A stretch of 64,000 nucleotides of DNA from Rallus limicola (GCA_022605955.1 JAKCOZ010000002.1:69978783-70042782); one strand, 5' to 3'. Positions 25,251-37,863 are shown, counted from the first letter of the stretch. Notes: a model not told the origin generated them from the sequence alone. Program-made: numbers and translations.

Positions 25251-28200
25251 TTACTGTGTATGAACACAGTAAGATACTTTCTGCCTTCAACCGTGTGCTT
25301 GTCTCTGCCTTTTGCGCATATATATAGATCAGCTGAGGGACTGAACCAAAGGCTACATTAGCATCTAGCTAGGTAAAAAACTATCCTGATAAAATGCAGA
25401 ATACCTGACAAAGATAGAGGAAAAATGGTACAGTGACATACAGCACAGATACATTTTTTTGTATTAAGGTTTTTTTTTTTCAGTGGGTAGGTAGCAGTGA
25501 TGAATAGGCACTGAAACACCTGGCTGGCCACAGCTCCCCGGGGGCACTCTGCAAATAGCTGACCTAATTGCAGGTGCTGGGATTGCTGTTCCAGTCAGCA
25601 ATTGCCAGCAGTTTCCAGAGAGTAGTATCTAAGGAATTTTGTTAATTCCAAATTGTGATTGTCATCAGCAGAAATTATTTATGTTCACTTTGCTGGTCTT
25701 ACATGCGTGCTATTCTCTTTTACTCTGCCAGCAAATTGGCTAATCTGCCAACAGAAATATTCACAATGTGGGAGGACAGAAAGAATAGGAGCTGCCTGTC
25801 AGCCGGTGCCATGTGAGAGCAAAAAAAAGCCTCCAAGGATACAGTCACAACAGAAGATAGGCGGTAGCCCTCCAGCTATTTCTATCTTGGTCATGGTCCT
25901 CCAAAACACATATAAAATACTGAACTGAAAGTCTCAGGTGAGGATCATCATGCTTTTATGAAGATCACTTCCACATCAAATAGAATAAATCAATGCATTT
26001 TCTAGAGAAATGTGATTTTATAAATTCACCCATAGATTTCATAACCAGAAGGAGTTAGTGAAGGCCATAGAATTTCAGGGAGTCATTTATTATCTCAGAA
26101 AACATCATCTGGATGAGCTAAAACTTCCAGATTAGAAACACAGCTAATTGTCTTGACTTAAATTCTCCATGGAGTTGAGGATACACATCCTCTATAGATA
26201 AAATACTTCAGTGATTAACTTTTCTTACTGGTTGATTTGTATAACTTGAGGTTGACTTTTGATATATCTACCTGTAATAGAGCAAACAGCCATTCCTCCA
26301 AGTTCTCCAGACCCAAATATCACTCTGCCTTGTAAAGGATGAATTTGAATTTGTAACTTAGTTCACCTCTATTAAATAGATATAGGACTAACAAATAACT
26401 CTGATTTGCAAATTCTGTCCAGTGCATAAACTTGTCTAATCCCATATGTGAAAATAAGAGAAAAATAAGAGAAAAATAAGAGATGCTTTTCTGCAAAGAA
26501 ATGCCAGACATTCCTCTGATTTTAGTTGGTCCCAAATAGGATAAGCACACAATGCATGTATTTACAGACACATTTTCTTCCTAGACAATTGAAAACGATT
26601 GTGGGATCGATAGGTAATCGATGTTTTGCTCAGAGGACAGTGATAGAATCCAATATTAGACAATAGAATCCATCTATTGGGAAGCTGACACTGTCCTAAT
26701 TGACAGGCTATTGTTGGGACATCAGTGAGTAAATGTTTTTCCATTTCTTACTTTCTGGTTTTTAGGTTATGTTGTAGCTGTCTGTGTAACTTCTCCTCCT
26801 GCCACCCAGATATTTGCCTTCTGAATCATGATGCAGAAAAGTGGGTAAGACTACCTCCATGTATGGATGTAATTACATGTACAGTAAGACTTGAAAGTTT
26901 AAAAGCAAATTTGAAAGAGCTTTTAGATTTCTGCAGAATGCTGAGATTGAGACAAAGAAGTCCTAAAGGATCACCCATATTTGCAGAGGAAAAATGAACC
27001 AAATTTTATTTTTCATTATTTGGATTTGAATTGATGAAGTAAGTCTCACTTGTTTGTAGCGGTGAAAGAATGTGTGAGCTTCAACTGCTCAAGTTTAGTA
27101 CAATATAGCACTTAAAGCTTAGCAATACGAAAACTTGTCATCTGACAACAGTATTTTTATCCTACTATCTGCATATTCAGGCACTCTTTGGAGAACAAGT
27201 TTATCCTGAGAAGTAGAAGATAAGGCTATGAATCAGCTGCTAATTTTTTTTTAGCCAGTGAAAATATTGACTGAGCCATCACTCTTGGATTTTATACTCC
27301 AAGTATACTTGCATTCCAAATCAACTGTTATTAAGTAAAGAGCTTATTCAACTCATAGCTAAACAAAGGAATCTGCTCAGCATACATATCTCCAGAATTT
27401 ATAGGCTTGCAGCAGGATTAGTGAAATACCATTATTTGTTTCATCATCATCTTGTGCCATGGAGAAAGCTATTCTTTTTTTAATTCATAGTTATCTATTT
27501 CCTTCAGTCTCAAATAAAATATTTTTCTGTCAGTTGTATAAGCTGAGACGAAGTTATTCACAGCATTTTAATAAGTGAAACTACAAATATCAGTGCCTAT
27601 AAGAAGTAAACCAAATTCTTACCAACAGAAATTGCTGTTTCTCTCTGAATTAGGGTGCCATATCTACCCTAATTTAGGATGGTTTAGTTTTTAAATATCA
27701 TTATGATATAAAAGTGAACACTGAAGTCCAGCACTGCCTCACTGATATATTGAATGCTGAAAATTAACACTAGTGTTTCCATCAAAAACTGTAAATCTAC
27801 TGTCACGTGTGATATGTCTTAAGTTGGTTGCTGGCCCAAGTGTCTTATCATAAAACAGTTTTCAATTCAATGTACTGACACTTTAATTAGTCTGTTCTTT
27901 ATTGCTCAGAATTAAGGAAGGGGCATCATTCCAAGCTATTTCTCCAATATCATTTACAAGCAACATGCCTTTTGACCTCTGAATTAAACTGCAAATCTCT
28001 TTGCATGCACAGTATTTTGCAGTGCTGTGTTACTCCTTACATTAAATCTCCAGATGGTTTACTTTGCTACTGAGAGAATGCAACCACTTGTTCAGCAAAA
28101 AGGAGATTACCATGAAATAAATTACTGCTTTTCCAAGGAAATTAAAGGTTTATGGAACACCTTGATTCAATGTAGAGCTGCATTGCTATTCTAGAACCTG

Positions 28201-30812
28201 CTAGACAGCTCAGCACAAAGCATCTTCATTTATTTTTATTTATATACATAACAAGGAATATCAAGGTCAAAGTTTCTTTCAGGAATGAAATTATGTGATA
28301 TTGCTTAGAGTTTATTTACTCCTCACAGCCACATTGAATGTAATCTATTATGCCTACCATATGTGCAACCATTAAACATCTGACCAAAGACCTTTCGTAA
28401 CGTCTTAATTTCTATTATCATTGGAAAACAGCCTCAGTCCTATGAAAAGACCTTGTAATCGAACATTAGCACCTATTTAGAAGATTCCTGACTACAGTAG
28501 AATTCTCCTTGGAATTTCATTTTAAAACAAGTGTGCATTTTTAACAACCACAAAAAAAGGCTGAGGCAGTATGCTCAAGGACACATAGATCATGACCAAA
28601 TGTGGGTATTTAATAACCATGATGGAGTGAAAAGAATTAATGAAAAAGAACAAGAAATGGAATAAGTTGGAGCATCTCACTGGAACTCCCAACTAAAAGA
28701 ATGTTATTTATCCTTAGAAAAAATTCCTACAAAGCTTCAATGGTAGTATTGCAATAATGGTTGGTCTTCTCCATACTGGAGTCAATACCAAGGTTGCAGT
28801 TATTTTTCAAGAGGTAGGAATAAATGAATATGTTGTTTTTCTAAGTTACTTGTGGATGGAGCAATAGCAATGAATAGTCACGTTTTCCTTCTAGAAGTTT
28901 GAGACAGACCCAGAGTTGGGTCAATCATTGTGTCTCTGTTTTCTCTCCAGTAGGGAGAGCTCCATTCACTCTGTTCTCTGCCTTTTCAACACTGAGGAAC
29001 TAAATGGCATCAAACAAGCTCAGAGCTCATTTAATTTTTCATGGTCACGTGTATGACAATCGATGTTATCTACTTCAATGTCTAAATGTTGGTCCTATAG
29101 CAAAAGCAGTGATAGGGAACATGATCTGCCCTTGAGTTTATGCACATAAATGAAGACAAGAAGGTGTTTGTTAGGCCACCTATATAGTAGGGGCTGTAGT
29201 CCCATAAATGATTTCCTGCAGAGGAGGCAAGGAAGTGGATTTCAAGGACAGTGCTTATTCCATGGTCACCACTTGTGTGTGTTCCTTATCTTAATTAAAT
29301 AGAACTGCTTTAAGTGAAAGCAGGGAATGTAATGGAGGAGGTGAGGACAACTTTTAAAACTGCCTCCCTCCATCCTGTTTTCTAGTCTGCTGTCTACAGA
29401 TTCTTTCCTTCATATACTCCAACTCAGGGCAATTTATGGGCAGTCCCAAGAGATTGCCCATAGCAGAACTCAATCTGCATATTTTTGTTGCCTGTTTAGT
29501 TCTGAGCTATTAAAAAAAAAATCCATGCATTTATGCATGTGAAAACAGAGACAGTCACTGTTAATGAAACTGCAGATAGAGAAACAAACAAAGGGCTTTC
29601 TTAAGTGCAGCGTCAACCCTGAGTAAATTGACTATGTTCACAAAGTTTGTTGGAGACTCGACATCCACTGCAAAGTCTGGCACAGACACATACAAGAATC
29701 TATGTGATCTCAGGGACACTAGAATCAAATGCAACCTTATTTTGGATATATGAAAGTAATGCTAGCTATGGCTTGGCCCTGCAATAATACAATGATACAA
29801 GTGTTGTTTTGTTTTAAAAAATGCATTAACAGAATTTTCATGTTACTGTGGGCTCCTGTATCTAAATGATGTCTGGTCCTGAGCTGACAAAATCCACATG
29901 CTGCTGTGTGATATCACATGTTGTTACTGGACCTGATTTGCATTGCATTGTTTCTGCCTTTTCTGACATGACTACTCTGTATAAGTAATATTCACATCTA
30001 GGAATTTATCTGCAGACACATGATGTTTTCAGGGTTTGGGTTTTTTTTTCTTGACTGCAATATTCAAGTATTCCGAAAGCTTCATCTTAAAAATACTCAT
30101 GCAGGCAGTCATAGACATAGTTTGGGACAGGCATGGGCTGCTGACTTGGCACTGCAGGAGACACCATAGGATAACTGAGAACTATAAGGCAGAAGAGTAA
30201 TTTCTTCTGCCTTGTATAATCTATAAAACAGGATGTCTTGCATAGGTTCGTTTACTGAATACTGTACATTGAGGAAAAAGTCAAAATTATGTGTGTGGTC
30301 CCAATTAATGTCATAATGTAACACTAAATTGATGTCTCTATGCTAAGGCCTTATCTGTAGGAGTGGCACAGACTTTTCTTATGTATAAATTGCAAATATT
30401 TTAATGGCTAAGCATCAGACACTTAAGAGAACAAACTTCAAGCAGGTGGTATATAAGATCTTAATTGTTCTCTGGATAACCAGGCAGTCATTTTCTATCA
30501 CCATCTAATTGTTCTTTCATGGAAGAGACAGAATTATATCAAGGAATGGGTCTGAACACCTTTAATTTTGAGGTTCCAATGAACATCTTCACATACAAAA
30601 TAAGGTATTGCATAAAACGCATGTTGTCTCATTTTCTGCACTTATGCAAGATGCTTATGACCATGCCTTACAGAATTGTTCTACATTGTTCTGTAACAAA
30701 CCTATTAAAGTAAAAAGTTATCTGCAGCTTGTCAGTTTTGGGATAAACCCAACAGAAGTATCATTGGCTTACTGGTAGGAATGGGACGCTCTGCCAAAGC
30801 CCTTTCTTCATC
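25251..30812. other. AT-rich unique sequence, no gene seen
   Basis: Contains the 11-bp tandem repeat at 26451-26482 and nothing else I can name. Open frames stay below 91 codons. The long stretch 27.0-29.0 kb has no young transposons, which is mildly suggestive of constraint but proves nothing. Confidence 0.55.
26451..26482. repeat. 11-bp tandem repeat, about three copies
   Basis: The unit AAAAATAAGAG is repeated nearly three times without mismatch. Confidence 0.9.
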
Positions 30813-31300
30813 TGTCTGTGACCCTGGTGAGTGGCTGTGCACCATACAGCTGCTCACTCCCTGGAACAGGTCAGGGGAGAGAACAACAAAAGCAAAACTG
30901 AGAAAACTCATGAGTAAAGCTACAGTTTAATAAGTGAAGGAAAGAGGAAGAAAAAAATACTCAAAATAAATGATATAAAGCCATTCACTCACCATCTCAC
31001 ATAAGCAGGCTGATGCTTAGCCAGGGTCCAAGCAATGGCTACCTTCTCCAGCATTCCTTCTCCTCAGTATTGCTGTTGAACCTGATGTTATATATTCCTG
31101 AGGGTGTCCTGGCTGTATCCCTTTCAAACTCCTTGCTGACCCCTGGCCTACTTGCTAAGGGGGGCAGAGAAAGCTGTGAGGCTGTGCAAACACTGGCAAC
31201 AGCCCCAACACTGGTGTCTTATCAACAGTGTTTTAGCCACAAATACAAAACGTGAGCATCCTAAAAGCTTCCAGCATCATCTTCACCTTCTGTAGGTGTA
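30813..31300 (-). mobile_element. ERVL-type LTR, antisense
   Basis: Antisense member of the same broad LTR group as 32452 and 60041. Landmarks on the plus strand are: cagctgctcactccctgg (30849), gagaaaactcatgag (30900), the complement of the poly(A) signal in agtttaataagt (30926-30937), gctgaccc/ctggcctactt (31135), gtgcaaacactggcaaca, and a tgtcttatcaacagtgttttagccacaaat block (31212-31240). The last 50 bases towards the original LTR 5' end are badly decayed. No internal retroviral sequence is seen, so it is probably an old solo LTR. No target-site duplication was found; both edges are approximate. Confidence 0.82.
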
Positions 31301-32446
31301 CCACTTAGATCTAGATAAGTGAGTGATATAGATCACTGCATTGGTGTGCAGCTCTAGTTAAGATAAATTATTTTTTCTGTCAGTCTTGGAAATGCTGGTG
31401 GAGCTTAATATAAATTAAATGGACTGCTAAACCTAACGTGCCTCATGGAGCAGAGAAAAGGACAGTTGTCTTGTGTGGAATCTGAGAAGCCAAAAGTGTC
31501 TGCAAATATCACTTGGTAAGTCAAGTTTAGTTACAGATTGGCTATCACCCAAACCCAATAGCATTTCATTAATCTGTGTACTGGATGTACATCTGAACCA
31601 GATATTACATTTACTTTCTAGAAATCAATACAGAAATCAGATGTGCTGGTAAGATTCCGGAACTAATGTAATTAGGCTGCAGCATTCTCTGTGTAATGCT
31701 GTAATGACTAACTGTAGCATCTCCCATAATTTGCCTTTTACTATATTCCATAACTGTTCAAGATCTCAGTCATTTGTAAAATTGTTTGAGTTTCAGGTGT
31801 TTCTGCTATAGAAGTAAGCAAATCCAAAAGCTTTTAATTAGCCATCTAGCTTCTTCATGCTGCCCAAGAGCTGAGTAATCCTAAATGGTATTTCTGGTCC
31901 TTTTATCAGACTTCTGAGGTTCCAGGTGCTTCTGAAACAAGCCAAATGTCATGTGTCTTCTGTGTGTATTACTGTTTCAGGAGAGAGATATAATAAATCT
32001 GAGCCCTTCGCCATTTTCTCACTAGGCAATTTTTTTTTTGCTAAATTTCCCTATGTGTCTGTAACTTGAAAAGCCTTTAGCCCAATCATTAATTTTCTCC
32101 AATAGCAAACAACAATATCCAATTGCTTATTTCTGTGTCAATAACCGGGTAATCTTATTAAAGAATTGCTTTGAGTACTGCTGTTGGCAGTTGGGTTTTT
32201 TCCACTGAGAGAATTGAAAGTGTTTTTTTATTTTCTTCTGTCCTAGTATGTGTTGTATAGCATCCTGATGTGTGGTCCCTTGTCTCTCTCAGGATTCCTG
32301 AAGGTTGGTCAGCAGCCCCTGAAGGTTGTTTTTCAGCGAGTAACATAAAGGGTGAAAGCCCTGAAAAATCTTCCAAATTTTGTAACCTTACTGATTATGT
32401 CATTCAACAATAATCTGCTTTTGAAATGCTTGTTTAGTGTACATTT
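31301..32446. other. Unique spacer between two oppositely oriented LTRs
   Basis: AT-rich. No gag, pol or env remnant is visible, so this is not provirus interior. The open frame at 32158-32376 (minus) is unremarkable. Confidence 0.6.
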
Positions 32447-32451
32447 GCACC
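32447..32451 (+). repeat. Target-site duplication, left copy (GCACC)
   Basis: The five bases immediately before the TG start of the LTR. They match exactly the five bases after its CA end (33046-33050). Confidence 0.85.
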
Positions 32452-33045
32452 TGCATTGGGTCAGGCTGAGCTGGAGTCAGTTTTCCCCAGAGCAGCCCTC
32501 ATAGCACTGTGCTGTGTGTTGGTAGCGAGCAAGGTGCTGATAACACACCCCTGTTTTGGCTGCTGCCGAGCAGTGCCAGCACAGCATCAAGGCTGCTTCT
32601 CCAACATTCCCACCACCATCACCAGTAGGCTGGGGGTGGGCAAGATCTCAGGAGGGGACACAGCCAGGACAGCTGACCCAAACTGACCAAAGACATAGTC
32701 CACAACGTGTGGTGTCTGCTCAGCAGCAGAAGCCCAGAAGAAGGAGGAGGAAAGGTGGGGCACTTGTTATTTCTGACATTTGTCTTCTGGAGCAACTGCT
32801 ACATGTACTGAAGCCCTGCTTCCTGGGAAGTGGCCGGCTATCACCTGTTGATGGAAAGAAGAGAATAAATTGTTTGGTTTTCCTTTGTTTATGTACAAGC
32901 TTTACTCTTGTTTTATTAAGCTGAATTTATCTTGACCCACAAGGGTCTTTTTCCATCTTATTTTCTTCACCACATCCTGCTGAGGAGGGGAAAGAGAGAA
33001 CAACTTGGTGGACACCTGGCATCCTGCCGAGGTCAACCCACCACA
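32452..33045 (+). mobile_element. ERVL-type solo LTR with intact boundaries
   Basis: 594 bp beginning TGCATTGGG and ending CAACCCACCACA, flanked by the exact 5-bp duplication GCACC; 5 bp is the size expected for ERVL-type integration. Internal landmarks are: gagctggagtcagttttccc (U3 start), gctgataacacacc, tgccagcacagcatcaaggc, taggctgggggtgggcaaga, acagctgacccaaactgacc, AATAAA (32864-32869) and attaag (32915-32920) near the R region, and acttggtggacacctggc near the end. The absence of any internal region between the duplications shows a solo LTR from LTR-LTR recombination. The open frames here (to 122 codons) are incidental. Confidence 0.95.
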
Positions 33046-33050
33046 GCACC
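33046..33050 (+). repeat. Target-site duplication, right copy (GCACC)
   Basis: Exact match to 32447-32451, directly after the terminal CA of the LTR. Confidence 0.85.
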
Positions 33051-33320
33051 ATGCAGACACACTTATGGGCAAAACATTCCTTTAATTATGAACACTGAGC
33101 AGTTAACTGAGCCTATGTGTATGGGGAAAGTGAATATCCAAATGTGAAGTACACACTTATACTAGAGGAACCTGATGTAGGGGCAGTGTAGTGAAAACTG
33201 AAGGGCTGTCAGAGCAGCCTTTGCAACAGCGCTGCAAGTATTTGTGGCCTCAGGTACTGGAACTCAGTTAATTCAGTCCCTGAAGTTGTCTGCTGCTCAC
33301 AGCAAGGAACTGTGCTGCTC
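33051..33320. other. Short unique spacer
   Basis: 270 bp between the solo LTR and a CR1 tail. Nothing recognised. Confidence 0.55.
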
Positions 33321-33598
33321 TTCTCAGTAATGTCCAATGGTGCAAGCTGGAACATAGGAGGTTCCATGTGAACAAAAGGAAAATCTTTTTCACTGTGAGG
33401 GTAACAGAGCCCTGGGACAGGCTGCCCAGAGAGGCTGTGGTGTCTCCTCTGGAGACATTCAAAACCCACCTGGACAAGTTCTTGTGTGACCTAATAATCT
33501 AGGTGATCCTGCTCTAGTGGGGGGATGCGGGGGGGGGGGGGTTTTGACTTGATGAACTTTTGAGTTCCCTTCTAACCCCTAACATTCTGTGATTCTGT
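33321..33598 (+). mobile_element. CR1 LINE 3' fragment
   Basis: Sense CR1 tail. It contains ctggaacataggaggttcca, a gtgagggtaacagagccctgg block, gacaggctgcccagagagg, tctggagacattcaaaaccc, ctggacaagttcttgtgtga, and the terminal aacattctgtgattctgt. A G13 run (33529-33541) interrupts the family's gcagggggg segment. The minus-strand open frames across it are antisense shadows. Confidence 0.93.
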
Positions 33599-35699
33599 TT
33601 CAGCCTGTTACACCTCTGATGAGCTAGAAGGTATTCCAGTAGGCTCCAGGAGTCTAAACCTCCGTACTGAATCCATTTAGGGATGCAGATTACTGGAAAT
33701 AGGATGTGCCAGAAAGAACTGGCTTTTGTAAATCAGTCTGTGACCCAGCCTGTAGGCACCTGATTTTCCCGGTGTACTTCTCTCTATTACATTTCCTGTT
33801 CCTTGTCTGAAGAGACACCACAATAATTACCTCTGTTACTGTAATCTTAGCAGGCAAAATATCAGAAATGAGATTAAGCAAATTCAAAATGACTCCTTTT
33901 ATATAGCTGAAATATCTTCACAAGGGTGAAGGGAGGAAATACATGCTTAGCTATAAATTCATAACTAGGCATAATTTGAATTCCACATATATCCACAGGG
34001 ACAAGCTTTAAACAGCAAAAGGCTTGTTTGTTTGACATGTACTGTTATACACTCCAAAATCATTGTATAATTATTGTTTGCTGCAAGTGCTGTGTTAAGC
34101 TGGACGTTGTAGTACATGGAATTTGGACACTTCAAATTGTCTCAGTTGCAGGGGTTTCCATCCATTTAGCATAAAACATTTTGTAACAATGACATCTTCT
34201 TCCAAGACTTGCTCTTCAAGGGTTTTCAGACTTCCTTCAGAATGCTTCAAAGAAAAAAAAAAAACCCCAAACCCCAAACATCATTACTCTCTACCCCTGG
34301 TAACACTAGAGAGCCAGAACAGCCACAGGGCTGAGATAAAAGCTGAATAATGTACTGGGGAGCATTTTCCATCTCAGACATCTTCAACAGAAGTGTAACT
34401 AAATTCCATGAATGGTGTCAAATTTTGCCTTCAATTACACCTGTGAAACCTAACAGAGAGAATAGTGTGTGCAAAGAGAGGCTTTGGCCTTGGAGACTTT
34501 CTGTTTACCAGTAAATATATGACAGCCTGAAAGGATATATCATGTCTAAGAGCTCAAGCTGACCATGCAGGGCTGCAGCTGGGAGGATTTTCATTTTTTA
34601 CCTAGAACCTGAGCAAATATAATACAGAGTCACTTGTCATAAAAAAAAAGTCCTATCATGCTGCTGTTGCACTAACAGAAGTCAAGGCTGTTCTGCAGGC
34701 TCAGGAAATAAAGATAGCTCTATTGTCTCATGGTCACTGTATTGCAGCTTAAGTTAAGTATGTGTCACGAACCCAACTCACATCTCAAAGTCCACGTTTT
34801 CCGAGCTATTACATCTTCAAGATTGGCTTGTTTGATGGGAGTGGAATGAAACTTGCAATTTCTAAGAAATGGCAAATGGTAGCCTGAACATATTTCATAG
34901 ACTCTCTGAAATATGTCTGAAGAGCATATTTCAGGAACTCGCACAGAAAAGAATTAAAAGACTGGTGTGCTGCCATTAAATAAGAAACTATATTGTAAAC
35001 CTGAGATACTGTTTTCATGATGAAGCTGAAATTTCTCAAAGATTCTGGAAGATTGGAAATGAAGGAACACCTGAATGCTGAATCAGGCCTAAAAAAGAAA
35101 AATGGCCCCTGTAGTATATGGGCTTTTTTATCACACATCACTATAACATTTCACTTTAAAGATACCTAGAGAAAATATTTGCAAAGTTATTAACATTTTT
35201 TATGAACAAACCATGACAGCACTGCAGCAAAGTTTGATGCAGCTGCTGTATCTTTTCATAAAGCCCTACACTGTGGATTCAAATAATTTTTAAAGTGCAT
35301 TCTAAAAACACAATAAAAGTCAAAACCAAAAACTTTCCATCAACTTCTATTGACAGTTGCAATGATGTCATAGCAGAGTCCTTGTAAATCTAAAACACCA
35401 GGTGCAAAAACATATTTCCTTTTTTTTTTTTAGGAGAACATGATTTTTGAACATCTAAGTTTGGGAGTGTTGAGAGAACTGAAGTCTTTTTCCTGGAAAT
35501 CAATTTTACTTTACAGAAACATTTGTACTTATTGATACAAATGTCATGTGGAAACAGCCAATTACAGACAATGACAGAATCAAAGGACAGGAGATAAACT
35601 CAAGGAACATTAGAAAAAGAATTATAGCATTGAAAAGTGGAAGCTGAGCTGCAAGCTCAAAGATGCTACTCAGGAATGATTTAGAGAGAACTATGGGCA
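33599..35699. other. AT-rich unique sequence, no gene seen
   Basis: A12 run at 34253-34264 followed by aaccccaaaccccaaac. The minus-strand open frame at 34809-35141 (110 codons) has no recognised domain. Confidence 0.55.
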
Positions 35700-36410
35700 G
35701 ACAAGAAAGTACTCACAAATGAAAGACCTTGTGGAGTCCATCACACTCAGCACAGAAAAAAGTGCATAGGAAGAGGAGCACATTCAGTTTGCAGCCCTCC
35801 CTGAGAAGCCTTCTGAGTACAATGACAAGTGCTACCAACTCTACTCTTCCCCACAAGAGCTGAAACCCCAGAACTGAAGGCTGTCCCTGACACAACACCA
35901 GGCACCTGTGGCAACAGCTAAGATAAGCAAAAGAGCTGTGGGAGCCTCCATCCACACACCCTCTCCTCATTGCCTTGGGACCTGCATTTAAACTCCTGCC
36001 CTGGCTATGCTTTCTTACTTAGTGCTCTCTAAACTTGTATGTGCCTAACCTTCCACCTTGCTAATCCTTGCTTCACGTCACTTTGGCTTGTTTATTTGAC
36101 TTCCTCACTTGACTTTAAACCCATCTTGCTGCTACAGGCTTTCCCAGTAGTTGCTGAGCTGTGGGTAGCCCCAGTTGCTGCTGTGAGACTTGCTCTGCTT
36201 TTTTGTAAGTTCATAAGGACTGACTTACTTGGCCATCAGTCTCAGCATTTGACTTGTCTGCTGTTAAGGAGCAATTCAGCTGTGGATGTTCACTATGACC
36301 TTCCTGATGAATGTTTCAGCTGTGTATAAACACCAGTCTCTGCAGAACCTGCTGAATTAGTGGGGAGCCCACTGAACTGCAGAACTAGGAAAGCACTAAA
36401 GCTTAATTCT
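35700..36410 (+). repeat. Unclassified LTR-like block (candidate)
   Basis: The composition changes here: pyrimidine-rich, with repeated cttgactt / cctgac-like phrases at 35980-36120 and 36230-36310, a gtataaac TATA-like string at 36325 and an aagcactaaagc string at 36390. This style is common in sauropsid LTRs. I cannot match a named family, and I see no TG...CA boundary pair or target-site duplication. It could equally be unique sequence. Confidence 0.3.
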
Positions 36411-37024
36411 GTAATACACCTTCAGGTAGAAGTAGAAGCTCTTTTGAGTTCCAAGGTGTAAGTCACATGTCAACAAGTTGCAGAATAATTACTGGCTGTG
36501 ACTTAAAATTAAAACTTGTGTTCACACCGTAAGAAAAGGTTCAACATTCAAAAAACTTAGAGGGTGAAGAGCAGCTGATATGCTGAGAGTCCGTATCACA
36601 AAAAGTTCCCTAGGCAGTCTTGTAGGTTGGCAGCATCAGGGGAACTTGCTGTGCTGACAGAGAGAACAGTACAGAGGGTAGAGCAGAGTGCAGATGCCAG
36701 GCTGGGCTTGTGATCTATGGGGATATGGTGTGCGAGGCTGCCCTGATGCTGCATTGTTTCTGCCCTGACTGAGAACTGAACCAGAACTGAGCTATCAATT
36801 AATCATTTTCCTGAGAAGATTGTGTTCTTCAGGTCAACTTTTGCTCATTACAATATCATTATAATACAAAAACACACCCCCATCTCAAAAACTACCCACC
36901 TCCAAAGTGTGACTACACCTCACTGAGAATATGCTCTGAACATCTCTTAACCATTAAACATGAAGCAAGGAAAATTTACACCAGTCACAACAAAGATATG
37001 CATGACTAGAGTCACTCAAGCTCC
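36411..37024. other. Unassigned sequence before CR1
   Basis: The stretch 36838-36960 (cattacaatatcattataat, then acacacccccatctc) also reads like transposon text, but I cannot name it. It may belong with the LTR-like block at 35700-36410. No gene is seen. Confidence 0.4.
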
Positions 37025-37863
37025 AAGAGGGATGGGATGCCATCCAGACGGATAGGCTGGAGAAGTGAGCCCAAGTGAACCTCATGATGTTCAACAGAGC
37101 CAAGTGCAAGGTCCTGCACCTGAGTTGGGACATCCCCCGTTATCCATACAGGTGAGGAGATGATGTGCTTGAAAGCAGGCCTGAGGAAAAGGATTTGGCA
37201 CTACTCGTGGATGAAAAGCTGGATATGAAACACCAACGTGCATCTGCAGCCCAGGAGGCCAACCGCATCCTGGGCCGCATCAAAAGAAGTATGGCCAGCA
37301 GACTGAGAGAGGTGATTCTGCACCTCTGCTCTGCTTTGGTGAGACCTCACCTGGAACACTGTGTCCTGCTTTGGAGCCCTCAACACAAGAAGGACACGGA
37401 CCTGTTGGAGTGTGTCCAGAGGAGAGCCACAAAAAATGATCAAAAGAGCTGGAGCACCTCTCCTATGAAGTTATGCTGAGTTGGGCTTGTTCAGCCTGGA
37501 GAAGAGAAGGCCCCAGGGAGACCTTATAGTGGCCTTCCAGTACCTGAAAGGTGCCTAAAAGAAAGCTGGGGGAAGACTGTTCACAGGGACATGTGGCAAC
37601 AGGACAAGGGGTGATGGTTTTAAACTACAAAAGGGGAGATTCTGGTTGGATATTAGGAAAAAATTCTTCAATACAAGGGTGGTGGATCAATGGAACAGGT
37701 TGCCCAGGGACATAGTGGAGGCTTCATCCCTGGAGATATTAAAAGTCGGGCTTGATGGGTCTGAGGAACCTGATCTAGTGAAGATGTCCCCGCTTACTGC
37801 AGGTGGCTGAACTAGATGACCTCTAGAGGTCCCTTCCAGCCCAACACATTCTATGATTCTATA
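37025..37863 (+). mobile_element. CR1 LINE, best preserved copy, 5'-truncated
   Basis: About 840 bp, sense. It starts in the ORF2 RT region (gggatgggatgccatccag) and runs to the exact terminus ttctatgattctat. The frame at 37165-37479 encodes the CR1 segment DLALLVDEKLDMKHQRASAA, QEANRILGRIKRSMASRLRE, HLCSALVRPHLEHCVLLWSP and DLLECVQRRATK. The frame then shifts at the A-run near 37430-37436 and again just after, giving a stop near 37479. The 3' UTR has the standard cagaggtcccttccagcccaa-like block near 37826. It looks like the youngest CR1 here. It is not a host gene and is dead through truncation and frameshifts. Confidence 0.97.

Noticed and set aside
30813..33045. Reading the two LTRs as the ends of one provirus
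   Set aside because: They are in opposite orientation, differ in decay, and the right one has its own target-site duplication.
34253..34282. A12 plus repeated aacccc as a telomere-like or processed-transcript tail
   Set aside because: The unit is not TTAGGG/CCCTAA, and no retrocopy lies next to it.
37165..37479. RT-like open frame as a host gene
   Set aside because: It is the CR1 ORF2 C-terminal region in a truncated, frameshifted LINE copy.
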